64,000 nucleotides of DNA from Sthenelais limicola (GCA_942159475.1 OW804097.1:4059685-4123684); one strand, 5' to 3'. Shown: positions 10,605-22,440, counted from the stretch's first letter. Notes: generated by a model not told the origin, from the sequence alone. Numbers and translations are program-made.

Positions 10605-11444
10605 CTAGTTACTCTGGTAATAGATTCTTTCCCTCACCCTTTCAAGGATCTTGCCGAACTGGTTGTTCCCTCTCAGTTTACTTGGATCGATCACAACACG
10701 CTCGCCATCTTGTATCTTTACTTCGGGATGTCTATGTCCCGCTGCCCATTTGTAGGACGTTGTTAACTGATATAATCTCTTACCTCGTGTAGCAAGTAGT
10801 TTCTCCTTCAGCATTTTACTTTGGTCAAATTTATGAAATACCACGCTTTCCAGAACACTCGATTCTATTTCCAGCCAATCAGGGGCCGTCTGGAATTCAT
10901 TTCCCAATCGCTTGGCAACCGCTGGGTGTTTCTCCCGCACTATTCCCTCCGCTAGTTTGGGCTTTCCTGCTTTCGCCGCCTTAGTGGCCTGAAAACAGTG
11001 CTCGGATGAACTGAATGATCTGCCATAGTATTCCATTTCTATCGGATAAAAGTTACTTAGGAAGCTGTGCTCCCCCTTAAACCCAATCCCATCTGTTCCT
11101 ACTTGTACGTGGTAGATATCTTCTAATTTGCAGCCGTCAGGCAAATCATCTAAATCTTGTACCGCGTACGACTCTTGCTCCCTTCCGATCAAGATATGAT
11201 TTGCCACTAACTTAGCTTCGATTTTGTGTAATTTTAGAAGCTTCATGGAGTTTCCAAGAAGATTAAGATCATATCCATTTGTTTGGCGACTAAACCTATT
11301 GAGCCACATTTTCCCAAACTTCCTTAAGCTTCTGATCTTTTTGCTAGCTTTCACTATTCTGATCTTAAGCGCATTCAACGCGACAACCAAAAATATGGCC
11401 CTAGTTCTTCCTCTCTTGGCTATGCCTACTCGATATGCTGCTAC
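10605..11444 (-). pseudogene. ORF1-type C-terminal domain fused to a NADAR domain (3' half of an interrupted ORF)
   Basis: Open from 11444 (a TAA lies just upstream) to TAG at 10605. The first part, AAYRVGIAKRGRTRAI followed by a basic VKASKKIRSLRK stretch, resembles the RNA-binding C-terminal domain of LINE ORF1 proteins. From about 11090 down there is a NADAR (YbiA/DUF1768) domain: FKGEHSFLSNFYP, SSEHCFQATKA, an aTrgkrLyqlt block, WAAGHRHPE. NADAR enzymes hydrolyse N-glycosidic bonds of ADP-ribosylated or riboflavin-pathway substrates; activity here is not shown. The upstream half of the protein most likely lies at 13509-14441, separated by an inserted element. Confidence 0.7.
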
Positions 11445-11450
11445 TTAGTA

Positions 11451-13508
11451 ACTGGGTCAAATTTTTTTAGAATGTACAATTGCGATTTGGGGAGGTTTAG
11501 GAAGATTGAAAAAAAAAATAATAAGTATAAACTCATATTCCTTCTGACTGTTATCATAGATGTCCTAACCACCTAAAAACACCAATTATATTCACAAACT
11601 CTCAATATGTCAGTTTTTATTTAAGTTGAAACAATGTGAACATTTTTTAGGGTATGCCCGGTATCAAATTAAGTGGCAGCTCCTTAAATCTTTAATAACT
11701 CAGGACATAATGATTCAATTTCCAAATAAAAAATATTTTTATAAGGATTAAATGACCCTTTACATGTATATCAATCAATAACTATGTATCATCAAAGAAT
11801 ATTATGTGAGACATGAAAGGAAATGGATCACATTTCCCCAAAACAGGAGTGTTTTGATCAGTAACATATGGTTCAAATATAAATTGAATAATGCTGTAGT
11901 TGTTGCTATAAACAGGGTGAAAACCTGTTTTCTGGCAACATACACATCCTATCCATCACTATAGTAACTTATAACTTATTTATCATATTCAGTTTCCCTG
12001 AGAAACTTGGTAATAGGAGGACATCTTTGATACGAGACATCCTTTACATATAATACCGGGCATCCCCCAGTAAAGTACCTTATATCTGACCTCTGGCATA
12101 TAATAGGAGGAGCCTACCTACAATAATAATGCTATTTTGCTATCATTTATCAACAGAAAAATAATGATCTGTGTGGGATGCCCGGTATCCATTCATATCA
12201 CATTTGTCTCAACATGCCTGCCCCCATAGTCCTAAAAGTCTGTTGAATTATATATATGACATTTCTGATTAATAAGAACTGACTTGATATGGTCCCCATT
12301 GAGAAATAATTGTTAAATGTGCATAGAAATTATGTTTAATAATTATGGTACCGGGCATACCCTCTTGGATTCTTGTTAACTGTGAGGCTATATTAATCTT
12401 TCCTTTAACATAAGACAGGAAAATACTTCACTAAGAATTGTTGAGAGCAATTTTTTAAACATATAAATAATGATTAGACTTATGAATATCACACACATGG
12501 TTAATTCCTAAACATCTTAACAATAATTCCACACCATACAAGGGCATGTATAATCTTTGGTCACTCTCATTTTGGTTGACAATGTCCAGGGAATCCCAGG
12601 AATACCTACCCAATATTTATATATGGTGGTTGTCTTGGTTTCCAGAAGAAAAAGCAGAGGCTTGGTCATATAAAAACAATTTGAATGTGTATCCTAGTTG
12701 TTCCTTTCCTCCCATACCGGGTATACCCCCCAATATACCGGGTATACCCCCCATATCATTTGTATTCATATCTCCACAATAGATTTTTTTAGAAGAATGT
12801 AATTTGGGGTATATATGGAGATACATACTGGGATTACATAAACGGAGATTTAGAACCATTGTATCAGTAAAGCTGGGTCTCCATTATAATATGGTACAGG
12901 GCATACCCGGTATGAAATAGTATAAAATCTCCAGTTTGGTAAACATTGAAGCATGACCCTGTTAATGTCTGCATTACTGGCTAAATTGTACCAAGATTGC
13001 ATTGATGATATGTTAAAGTGTATTCTAAATATTTTAAATCATATGCCAAGGATATATTCATAGCAAGTATACTAGAATCTGTGTTTGATACCGGGTATAC
13101 CCATGTGACTTCTGAAAATTGGAGATTTGAGTATAGGACTGGCATACTGTGATGAAGGCTAATAGAAGGCTAAAACTTTACCAAGTTGTCATAGATATGT
13201 ATAAGGAATGAAACCAGGTGAAATATGATACCTAGAACAGTTACTTTTTTTCAGAATGGAGGTATAATGTGAAAAAGTAGTGAATTCTGAGGTGTTTTTA
13301 TTAGGAAATCAACATTTAAGGTGATTTATTGCATACAAAACATATGAATATGATACTAATGTGCACATTTTCGTAAAGCTTAGGATATCTCCTTTCCAAT
13401 GATACCAGGATCATTAGGATTGATCTATTGGTTTGCAATACCAATCCAGTATAATGTGCAAAAGTCGGGAATTTCGCAATTGTACATTCTAAAAAAATCT
13501 GACCCGTC
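11451..13508. mobile_element. 2.06-kb TIR element with repeated ACCGGG(T/C)ATACCC motifs
   Basis: The ends are inverted repeats: GGGTCA(A/G)ATTTTTTTAGA and onward, 32 bp with one mismatch (11454-11485 against 13474-13505). The outer three bases are poorly matched. TA flanks both ends (11449-11450 and 13509-13510), as in Tc1/mariner-like insertions. The interior is AT-rich and has no transposase ORF, so it is non-autonomous. Eight copies of the motif ATACCGGGTATACCC or close variants lie inside at about 11650, 12053, 12175, 12347, 12714, 12735, 12893 and 13088. The element separates two halves of a protein-coding region. Precise excision at TA would not by itself restore one frame, so boundaries or secondary indels remain open. 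Confidence 0.6.
12714..12749. repeat. Two adjacent copies of the palindromic motif
   Basis: ATACCGGGTATACCC occurs at 12714-12728 and again at 12735-12749, the clearest pair of the eight copies in the element. Confidence 0.8.
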
Positions 13509-14441
13509 TATGTCTTGTTTTCTAGCTGTTGCATCTGCTATTTTAACAATTTCTAGTGCTTTCCCTTTTACATCTTCATTTTTGTCGCTGTCTTTTACTA
13601 ATTTGTTCCATTCAGCCTGAGTTTTAGGTCTTAATGTTGTCCACTCTTCATCTACGCCCTCAACTATCAAATAATGGGTCGTGTCAAGAGACCGTTCATT
13701 ATTTACAACATTTTTCTCGCCCTTTTCTGCCGCGAAAACTTCTTTTTCCGCACTGAAAACTACTTTATCTTCAGCTTTCCTTGCTTTCATGGACGAATTT
13801 ATTGCCTTGACATCAGTTTCTAGTGATCTTAAACCCGTCAAAGAATTTTCTAGATTTTTTATACGTCTGGCGAATCCCTGAATTGTGTTTGAATTCTCCC
13901 ACGCATATTGTTGAAAATCTCCCTGCATACAACTAATGTCGTTCTTGATTTTGCTAATGAAAAGTGAAAACCCTTCTTCGATCATATTCACATCTTCTCT
14001 CAATTTGGTTAACCCATCATATTCCTCAGGTTTCAACTCATTTACAGCTTTAGATTTTTTGTCACCCACCTTGCATAACGGCCTTGGCGGTTCGAGTGTG
14101 TCATCGGCTTTGTCACCTCCTGGGCCTGTCACTGTGACAGCTTTGTGGTCGATAATTTCTCTATCATCGAACAGGACTTTCTTGACACTTCCGTACTTCG
14201 TGTGAAGTTTTTCTTCCTTTCTATCCATATTTTCTGTTCTTTCCAGTGATCTAATCTTTTCTGCTGTCTTGAATCCACTATTTCCAATCATTTCAGCTAG
14301 ATTATCCGGTTCGCCTGTTTCGAACTTTTCTTCAAGCACTGTAGCGCCGCTAACGGTTTTTTTCTTACTCGAGAAACATTTCCTCGTCGAGCCTCCCATG
14401 ACTGCCATCTTCACTCTAGTGAGAAATCCAGGGGTATCCAT
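13509..14441 (-). pseudogene. ORF1-like coiled-coil protein (5' half of an interrupted ORF)
   Basis: ATG at 14441 in strong context (ACCATGG). About 310 residues run to the insertion point; the frame then reads 28 residues into the inserted element, to a stop at 13425. The sequence is charged and hydrophilic (KCFSSKKKTVSG, EEKFETGEPDN). A helical/coiled-coil part lies near residues 150-215, followed by WTTLRPKTQAEWNKLVKDS and KALEIVKIADATARK. That is the sort of segment that precedes the ...RVGK...RPRPI... core of LINE ORF1 proteins, which here appears on the far side of the insertion at about 11444. Read together the two halves suggest an ORF1-NADAR fusion. I infer the join; it is not seen in a continuous frame. 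Confidence 0.55.
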
Positions 14442-15095
14442 GGTTCTTCACTGTTGTATTGCGCCACTTTTTTCGTCTTAAGCAATGTTTTGTCCAACTT
14501 TTCGGTTATTTTTATGCTTAGCCGCTTACTTTGGCATGTTCACGCGTGGAACGTTTTCCCGCCTTGATGTGGAGCAGGTCACTTAAAATTGACTGCAGGG
14601 CTCATAATTTTACTGGCTTTCATATACATTACATTGTGAATGAGTTTGAGTCATATCCTGTCAAAAGTGGACACTTTCATGAGTCCAATTCCTGAAAAAG
14701 CCCAATTTTTCATTTTTTGATGACCTTAAATGACTTTGACCTTGGGGTCAGGGGTCAAATGACTGTTTTAAAGTGAAGGGTCTGTTATAGGGTATATGTG
14801 TGCAAAAAATGAAAATTCTATCTTCAATGAATAAAAACATATGGCTCAAAAGGTTTCAAAGTACTCAAAGTACCTAAAACCGTTGAAAAACTTTCTATTG
14901 CAATTTGTTCTAGGTTGAACCCTATGTCAACTGGACTAATATAATATATATATGTGTGATGTATAATATTACCCAACATGAATATTGTTGGATAATAACA
15001 CCAGGTGGCTCTTCAACCACTGGCTGACCAGTCTACCTGTCTGCCATTCTTCCTACAACTGCTGAAGCTACAGGTCTTGTTCTGTATTTTTTTCT
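14442..15095. other. No gene seen
   Basis: Upstream flank of the minus-strand element. It contains a short TGACCTTGGGGTCAGGGGTCAAATGAC stretch (about 14728-14762) and nothing else I can name. Confidence 0.4.
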
Positions 15096-15569
15096 TTGGT
15101 TACCATGCCTCATTGTGCAGGTTGCTCATGTATCCACAAACGTCCTTGTGGAGAATCAGTTTGTATTTATCGCAAGGCTGCTATAAAAAAAAGTAAGGAG
15201 CTTAAATTGGACGGGGAAGAATTTACTTCTTATTTGCCGGAGATTGATCCGGAGGACACAGAGGGAGGTGCTAACTACAAGCCTGGGGGCTCTCATTAGA
15301 AACATGTTAAGAAGGAGCCCTTGGACTATGATAAGTTACTTGAACTTAGTGTTAATTAGAAAGGCATGATAGACACTCTTATTGGGAAAATGGACGCCTT
15401 ATTGATTAATCAGCCTCCTCAGCAAAACCCAGGTGCCGGCTCTCCACCACCACCGCCTCCACCGCCTCCACCGCCATATATATATATGGATATCTTTCTG
15501 ACAGAGGAAATATCCCAAATCCAAGATAGTTTCAATAGGATCCCTGAAACTTTTGTATACCTCATATGA
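15096..15569 (+). pseudogene. Remnant of a retroelement-type N-terminal ORF
   Basis: One frame interrupted by TAG at 15297-15299 and 15357-15359. It starts at ATG 15105 with a Cys-rich segment (CAGCSCIHKRPCGESVC), continues through an acidic linker and a KMDALLIN helix, and ends in a proline run and a (TA)n tract. It may be a gag or ORF1 start. I do not recognise a family. Confidence 0.3.
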
Positions 15570-15771
15570 AATTCCTAGACATAGTGTGGGAATATTTTAT
15601 GTACAATATCTTCAATAAACATTTTTTATCTTCAATAAACATGTTATTTCTAAATATTAGTCTGCTGTAATTTCCCTTTGTTGCAGTGCTCTTACCACAA
15701 ATTCTGCCACTGATTGCATCACAAAGGCAGAGCTGTGAGCGCCAAAAGGCAGAACTTTATCAATACAATAG

Positions 15772-15972
15772 GTGTTGTCTACATATGTCCGTCAGCGGCC
15801 AGTCCATAGAGCACAATGGGAAGTGTGTGTAGGCGTGACTCACTCTGTCAACCGGGCACATGTTGACGTCATGGAGATTATCTACGATAATCTAAATGAG
15901 GCCAACATAACAACTGCCGTTTTCTTAGACTTTAAGAAAGCGTTTGACACGTGGATAATTAGAAATTGTTAG
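15772..15972 (+). pseudogene. LINE reverse transcriptase fragment
   Basis: The translation ends ...VFLDFKKAFDTW, which is RT motif A (catalytic Asp) as in CR1/L2/Jockey-type LINEs. It is preceded by a helical IIYDNLNEAN segment of the expected kind. Only about 50 residues of RT remain and no motif C (YADD) follows. Confidence 0.65.
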
Positions 15973-15989
15973 ACCTTTGGGACCGCACC

Positions 15990-16090
15990 AATAGCATGAG
16001 TGCACTGAGACTCATAAGGGGCCTTAATGTATTTCCCGTCGCATATTTCTTTCATTAAAAGATTACAGATCAACTTATAAGCGTCAGGTT
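15990..16090 (-). pseudogene. Possible RT start of a DIRS-like element
   Basis: On the minus strand the sequence reads YKLICNLLMKEICDGKY, then APYESQ and IGAVP. This resembles the LL..EI..G...GPF......GAVPK block that opens the RT of DIRS-type elements. It lies downstream of the gag-like fragment on the same strand, which supports one decayed element. Confidence 0.35.
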
Positions 16091-16627
16091 GGGTTTTTTT
16101 GGACACATTTTTATTCAGGATAATAGTTGGCATTTGCCATGGTTTTAACAGTCGGGTAATCCTGAAGGTAGTCCTGAAGGTTGAAGGGCTGTACTATAAT
16201 TAAATTTTGAGCAATTATAGGGGGGAACCATGCCCACATCATCAACCACCATGAAACCATTTGTGATCCCATCAGAGAGGAAATGTTTTAACTTAGCATA
16301 AGTCTTGTACAACAGCGCAGAGATCCATCTATTCTATTTCATCTGCGATCTGCACCCATTAATATAATGAAAGTCATCGATGTGATGAGTCAGAGAGTCA
16401 AGATCACAATTCAAGGCAGAAAAATGGTCAGAACTCTTTGTACCACAAGCAACCAACCTCAATCACATGGTTATCCTCGAATAAATGATCATCAAATTTC
16501 TGTAGAGGAAATGTATTGTTGTTATGAACTCTTTGTATCAAACTAGATGAAGGAGAGGCATCATCCCGACATGTAAGAGCAGATTTTTCAAAGCAGCTTA
16601 CTTAACTCCAGTAAACATGAAGTGTAG

Positions 16628-17538
16628 TCAGTCACTCTTGGGGCAGGAGGAACACACCGGAGCTTTATGTTGGCCCTTGAAAAAACAGCAAATATGTGAC
16701 CTCGAACACTTGCCATTGCAATCCTTGAAATTATAGTAATAACATATCTCTTCAGGAAAATCAGGGGGAACCACAGACCCTGCTTTTTTAGCAGTTTTTG
16801 CCACCTTCTTGCCGTTCTTCTTGTGTTCCATAGCAGACAAAGGAGAGGGGGGTGTGACCATAGCGCCAGGATGAAGGGCCAGGCTCTGTGACTCATGATC
16901 AGCGGCAACAAATGGTTTTAATTCTCCATCAAGAATTTTATTACCTACTTCACATTCATACTTTGCAAGAGCTGAGTCTTTATAGGTTTTGGTATCTTCC
17001 TCCCTCGCTATGGGAGAGTATACCTGACGGGCCTTCTGAGCAGGGTCCAGGGCAGATGAGAGCAGGCTGAAAGCGTCAGTGTAGTCAGCAGTCAGGAGGT
17101 CCGACGTGGCGACCTGTGACTGGGAGTAGGGTTTGTTAGGGACGCCACCCAACAATGGAGACTTCCCGCCATTACCAGATTGAGTGTTTGGAGAACCCCC
17201 AGTCGCCCTACCAGACACAGTTTGAGCTAATGCGCATAGAGAATGTACCATCTTATCCATTGTTGCTGTAAGAACTGACATTCCTGTGCTTTCATAGTCA
17301 GTTCGGCCACCATTTCTACTTCTTCATCGTTGTCAGGAATATCGTCCACATGATCCATACACATGCAGCCGGATGATTTCATTATATAGATTTCTGAGAT
17401 TTGGTTAGATAGGTTTTCTAGGGACATAGCATGAACAGAGTTAAACATCTCAATGATTTTTTCATCATGTATGACTGGTGGGACATTTGGAATTTTCCAT
17501 TGGAGTTTTTCTTCGATAGAGCAATAACGACTATTCAA
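16628..17538 (-). pseudogene. Zinc-finger gag-like protein of a retroelement (DIRS-like?), frameshifted
   Basis: Two overlapping frames (17538-17227 and 17281-16628) join near 17275, so one frameshift is likely. The first part is acidic (DDIPDNDEEVEMVAEL). The second has TADYTDAFSLLSS, then a basic linker and a C-terminal Cys/His cluster: ICYYYNFKDCNGKCSRSH, then C-C, H and CSSC. This cluster is like the CCCH plus CHC-type cluster of gag proteins in tyrosine-recombinase (DIRS/Ngaro) elements. The family assignment is tentative. Confidence 0.5.
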
Positions 17539-17900
17539 ATAATTAGCAGCGTTGAGAGGTTTTTATAAATGTTATTATCATGGCGAATACTGGTAATCGC
17601 TTTCCATTTTTTTGATGTAATTTCATCAAATGTTCTCCATAATTTTTTACTATTATTAGAAAAAAAGAAAAAAAATTGTTTTCCCATATCTGAGAACCTG
17701 GACCAGACTCACGCAACATGCAACAGCTCTCATCTAGTATTCAACGAGGGTAAGAGAATTTCAAAATTATTAGAAATATTGTCAAGGAGGTTGGTGAAAT
17801 ATTGGGTCTTGGTAAGCCAGCTAACGGTGCCAAACAAGAATGGGGGGTAACCTGGTTAGGTTAGGTTAAATTAATGATTCAGACGATTGGGCCCTGGAAC
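17539..17900. other. No gene seen
   Basis: AT-rich flank with GGTTAGGTTAGGTT at about 17851-17867. No ORF or family recognised. Confidence 0.4.
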
Positions 17901-17903
17901 ATT

Positions 17904-18045
17904 CAGTGGTTCCATACCTTACCGCGCTCCAGTTTACCGCTCACCTGCATTTCGCGCTAATGTTTACCGCCCACCTGCCTACCGCACTCAAACTTTGCGC
18001 TCCCGGCAGACGGCCGTCACGCTCCCGTCAATGTATTCGCGCTGG
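17904..18045. repeat. TACCGC-rich dispersed repeat, copy 1
   Basis: Contains CATACCTTACCGCGCTCC, GTTTACCGCTCACCTGC, TTTCGCGCT, GTTTACCGCCCACCTGCC and TACCGCACTC, i.e. TACCGC repeated at about 15-30 base spacing. A close copy lies at 32806-32945, and opposite-strand relatives are at 22255-22435 and 33610-33840. Confidence 0.6.
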
Positions 18046-18129
18046 AAAGAGGCCCATGCAAAGGCCTCCAGTGACGGCCTCCCTTCCTGAATGAAGTCCA
18101 CGTTATTTATTTATAAGCTCCCTTATTGG

Positions 18130-18378
18130 AGGGTTTAGCGCTGTCAGTCATATATATATTCACACAATTTCAGGACATTGTATTAAGGAGATCCTTGCGT
18201 TTCAAACTTCAACAAATGGAGTATATTTAGTTACTTTACTGGTACTTGCCCACCATAAATCGATAAATAAAAGATTCTCAAATCAAATCAAATGTTTACC
18301 ATCATTGGAATTTGATATCTCAAATCCATTTCTTGCGACTTGTAACTCATTTTCCTAAAACACATCACAATATAGATT
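18130..18378. mobile_element. Fragment of the 43-bp-TIR MITE family
   Basis: Shares AATTTCAGGACATTGTATTA, TCCTTGCGTTT and GGAGTATATTTA with the complete copy at 45493-45922. It ends with the TIR-like CTTGCGACTTGTAACTCATT and onward to CACATCACA. The left TIR is not evident. Confidence 0.55.
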
Positions 18379-18755
18379 GACTGTCTAGAACTATAAAGGA
18401 AGTTATTTGCTGCCAAGCACCCAGATTAGGATATATAATTATTAATAAAATAAAATGAACATTTTGGTAGGGAGAGCTTGAAGCTTTCTCATAAGGATTA
18501 ATCTCCCCATATTTAAGCTGCCTGGCACCGCCTAGGCTGGGGGCAGGGAGGGGGATTAGCTATAGGATTAAGCATGCTTCAGCACAACTTATGAGTCTGA
18601 ATGCAAAGCTCAAAACCTTAAAAATATTGTTTTCCATTAGATAGCTCATACCTCCCATTAAAATGCCTCCGATCGGAATATAAAAATCAACCCAGACCCT
18701 TCTAAATGTCAGGAAGACAGCCCCGCTTTCAGAATTACAATCGCATTGTTAGTTC

Positions 18756-19030
18756 CTTCGTAATAAATTATTTTTGTCGGCCGCATCCAGTCGTTCGAAT
18801 CGATATATATTATATGAATCACCCAATTCTGTACCCGCACATTTCAAAGTTTATCAAAGTGATTTATTCACAAGATCCCTTTATTGGAATGTTCCTATTT
18901 TTTTAGTGTTTATTCCTCCTAGTCATACAAATATGTATATTGAATCTCAAGACATTGCATTGAATATATCCTTGCGTTTTGAAGGTTATTTTAAGAATAG
19001 TTATTTTCATCAATCACTTGGTAAGGAATA
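18756..19030. mobile_element. Fragment of the same MITE family
   Basis: Carries CAAGATCCCTTTATTGGAAT, the poly-T and TTAGTGTTTATTCC step, and ATATATCCTTGCGTTTTGAA, all shared with copies near 33360 and 52850. Short ORFs here are by-products of the repeat. Confidence 0.5.
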
Positions 19031-19399
19031 AATGAAGAATAAAAACATAATTAGGATTTACTTAAACAGAACTTACATTTACCTTCTTGAACAACCAATA
19101 CAAGTATTCAGTCAACTTACAAAGAAAACGAAAGGGAATGAATGTTAAATATTTTTGTATATATAGTAAATTCCAAAATAATGGGTTATATATGTATACA
19201 TGTATGTGGGCAGAGGGTCAATGACATGTCATCCTTGCCGCTGCCATTATCATTACCATTACTGAGTGGTTATTTGGCTATAACTTTTCTTCTAGTTGGA
19301 ATATTCTCACAAACTAAAAAGCGTTATGACCCTTATGTCGAGACCTAATGATAAGTATACAATAATTTGAAACATTATGTGCATATTTCTTTTATTTAT

Positions 19400-19885
19400 T
19401 TCTAATTTAAATCCTTATTTATGTAGAAATATCTACCATCCTCCAGTGCCCTTATCAGCTGAGTTCCAGTCACAGACTCAGCTAATTTTTGCATTTATAT
19501 TGCGTTATACCCTTAGCGTGACCATCTCGCGATCATTGCGCAATAATTATTGCGTGAAAAGCGTCCACGCTCATCACAGAACCATGGCGAGGTGATTGCG
19601 CATTAAAAATCGCGCTCATTTGCCCGTTGGGTTAGCTGAATGATATACTATACTGTACTGGACATCGTTACAACTCTTCACATACAAACAGGGGCAATGT
19701 CTCAAAAGTCGTTGCTAAATTTCTTCCAAAAATGTGTTACTATATTATTTTGGTACAAAGAAAGAATGGTATACTATTTCATTATTTACTTGTGTGATTG
19801 AAATCACCTCAGACATCTGTCATTAAAGTGTAATTATTTGTGGGCGGGTAAATTTATGTGTGGGCGGGTAAATATCTGCGATCGA
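19400..19885. other. No gene seen
   Basis: AT-rich. The only local repeat is GTGGGCGGGTAAAT twice at 19841-19873. Confidence 0.4.
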
Positions 19886-19889
19886 TATA

Positions 19890-20020
19890 AGCTCTCCAAA
19901 AATCAGAACATTCCAATAAAGTGATCTTGTAAAATATTCTTACATACACTTTGAAAAATATTATTTTTGCGACTTATGACTCATTTCCTGGAACACATCA
20001 TATGTGATGTCACATAACCG
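19890..20020. mobile_element. Fragment of the 43-bp-TIR MITE family
   Basis: ACATTCCAATAAAGTGATCTT is followed by TTTTTGCGACTTATGACTCA and CACATCATATGTGATG, i.e. the TIR end of the family. Confidence 0.5.
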
Positions 20021-20229
20021 ATCAGAATGAGTTGTTTTGTTTTATTATCTAATATTTAATCATTTCATGAAATAGTTTATAGGCCAAGCATTAATATTGG
20101 TGTCAAGGCACGTCAGGAATGGCCAAAGCCAGGTTTTTGCATCTGGGAAAGAATAACCATAGGTTCGGACATTTTTTGTTGTAATGATATGAAAACAAGG
20201 ACATAGAGGCCAGCTTTTGATATATTTTA

Positions 20230-21500
20230 AGTTCATATAGATAGATTACGAATGCACACCCTAAAAATTGCATATATACACATATATTTATTATCTAAGA
20301 ACATTTTAAAACAATGAAATGTGCTCAACATATACTGGAAGGGCTTGTCAATGCATAGGAATAAATATATTTGTATTATGATCAAATATGAAGACACCAG
20401 GATCAGTTGTTCATGACAAAGTCGGCCAAATTTTACTCTAAGCGATAGATTACGAATGACACGTTTTTCCTACATATTTCTTTTTGCTTTGAAGATTAGT
20501 GAAAGATATTTGTCATATATATTCCATGGGGTGTTTTGCAAATTATCCCAAATTTTTGTGATTCTGCAACCATTTTGAGGCTCCCAGTGAGCCTTTCGGA
20601 TGCAAAAATCATGTTTGTATTGAATTCCTTGCAGCATGACAATTAGCAGCACTTGTATAGTAAATAATGGAGAATAAACAACAATTTCTGGTGTATTTGA
20701 TCATTATTCATGTCTTGATAGGTAACAGGCACCGAAATTCATATCTACATTCTTATTTCTTGTATACATGTGATTAAAATGTCATACGTAATCTATTGCG
20801 ATATATTACGTATGCAATGATAGATTACGTATGCATGGTAAAAATGATATTTCTGAAACCAAGAATCATCTAGGATTAATTTTTATTACTGAAAATATGT
20901 GGGAAGGGACAAAGTCAGAGAACTGATGCTTTCATTCAATAAATAGCAAAATTTCTCATGGAATAGCACAAATAAAAGTTAATGATAGATTACGAATGAG
21001 ATAATTGATAACAAAAGACCCTGGAAAAGGGATATTTCTTGAAGCAGAAGTAATCAAAGACTGCTTAACTATCATAGGTTGTTGGTAAATATGCAAAATA
21101 TCGCCAGAAATGGCTGCAGCGATAGATTACGTATGTTTTTTCAATTAAATGCCTAAATTACATTAATATATGTACTAGGTGTAAATGGTTTTCACCTATA
21201 CACAGCCCTAACAGTTCTCTTTAATGACATATTCAGACATTTATTCTTTATGAGATATGGGATATAGTGTAAAGATTAGCAGAAAGTTACTTAGGATAAA
21301 CTCAAGGAACGATAGGTAGCCAAGATCTTTAAATGCACACACAAAAAAAATAAATAAAAAAACACATTTTTTTCAACATTCTAAACTAAGTTAAGCGGTT
21401 CTTCATGATTTAAATAATCAAAATTGGGACATCTCCAATTAAATATGCACAAATATGATATATTCAAGATTTAAGGATTGCATTCGTAATCTATCACTAA
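20230..21500. repeat. Repeat block with recurring GATAGATTACG(A/T)ATG motif
   Basis: The 15-mer GATAGATTACGAATG or GATAGATTACGTATG occurs at about 20240, 20444, 20819, 20984 and 21121, with a GATATATTACGTATG variant at 20800 and inverted copies at 20783 and 21481. Spacing is irregular (about 135-375 bp), so it is not a simple tandem satellite. The sequence from 20240 to about 20560 recurs inverted at 27690-28105. Confidence 0.7.
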
Positions 21501-22250
21501 TTTTCAATGCAAAAACTTCTACCACTACTGGTTCCCAGAATTTCAAGAGTTAAGAGCTAAGACTTTGGGCTTTTCATCCTTTGACCATCTATAATCAATG
21601 ACAAAAAAATGATAACGATTGGATAAAATGATAAAAAACACATTTCGCTGGAATCGACCATATATACATCGTCCCTCCACAGAAAACTAAATGTAATTTA
21701 ATATCAATCATTACTCTTGGGGTATCTGATTGTGTTGAAGCCAATATATGTTGTAACGGCGACACAAATATTCCAAAATGATATTTTCAATGTCTAGATC
21801 AGTTTAAATTAGATATTACATAAATATTGTGTTTTTTCATAATACTGAACCTGTGTGCATGTGTAGAAGTCCTTTTCCTCAGCAGAAAGAATATATTTTC
21901 TAAATGCGCCTGTGTATTGTATTCAAATTCCATAATTATTACTTATTTCCTAGCCTGAAAAACCACTTTTATTGCAATAGCGGTTGAGATTCTGGCATAA
22001 GAACTTTGAAAGTATGGTTCCCATAACCTCATTTTTGCCAGGGAACACGAACAAAATGGTTATAATCATGTGTGATCATCCCAAATACCGGGGCCAGGGC
22101 AGGGTAAGAGATAGATACCAAAGTATATATACTCAGTTATTATTACAAATACAAGAAATATTTAAGATACTCTGTTCCAACTTTCAAAAGTGCAAATATA
22201 CACATTTCTAATTTGGACCCATACATGTAGCCATTTCATCTAATTACGTT
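21501..22250. other. No gene seen
   Basis: AT-rich sequence without ORFs, repeats or sites I can support. Confidence 0.4.
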
Positions 22251-22254
22251 GCCA

Positions 22255-22440
22255 GATTGTGACGCAACTTTTGGGGGGAGACGCGTGGGAAAGTTCAATT
22301 TCTCAGGCGACAGGTTCACGGCAAGGTTGGGCGCGGCAATGTAGGGACGGGAAGGGCTACAGGGGGCGCGGTTAGGTAAGCTTGTCGCGGTAAGTACAGC
22401 GCGGAAAGATTTGGCGCGGTAAGGGTGGTACCCACATTCA
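22255..22440. repeat. GCGCGG-rich dispersed repeat (opposite-strand relative of the TACCGC repeat)
   Basis: Contains GGTTCACGGCAAGGTTGGGC, CGCGGTAAGTACAGCGCGGA and AAGATTTGGCGCGG, ending GGTGGTACCC. A copy with the same order lies at 33610-33840. On the other strand it reads as repeated CTTACCGCGC, linking it to copies at 17904 and 32806. Confidence 0.6.

Noticed and set aside
15420..15490. Proline-run protein
   Set aside because: It is a CCACCG/CCTCCA microsatellite running into (TA)n within a broken frame.
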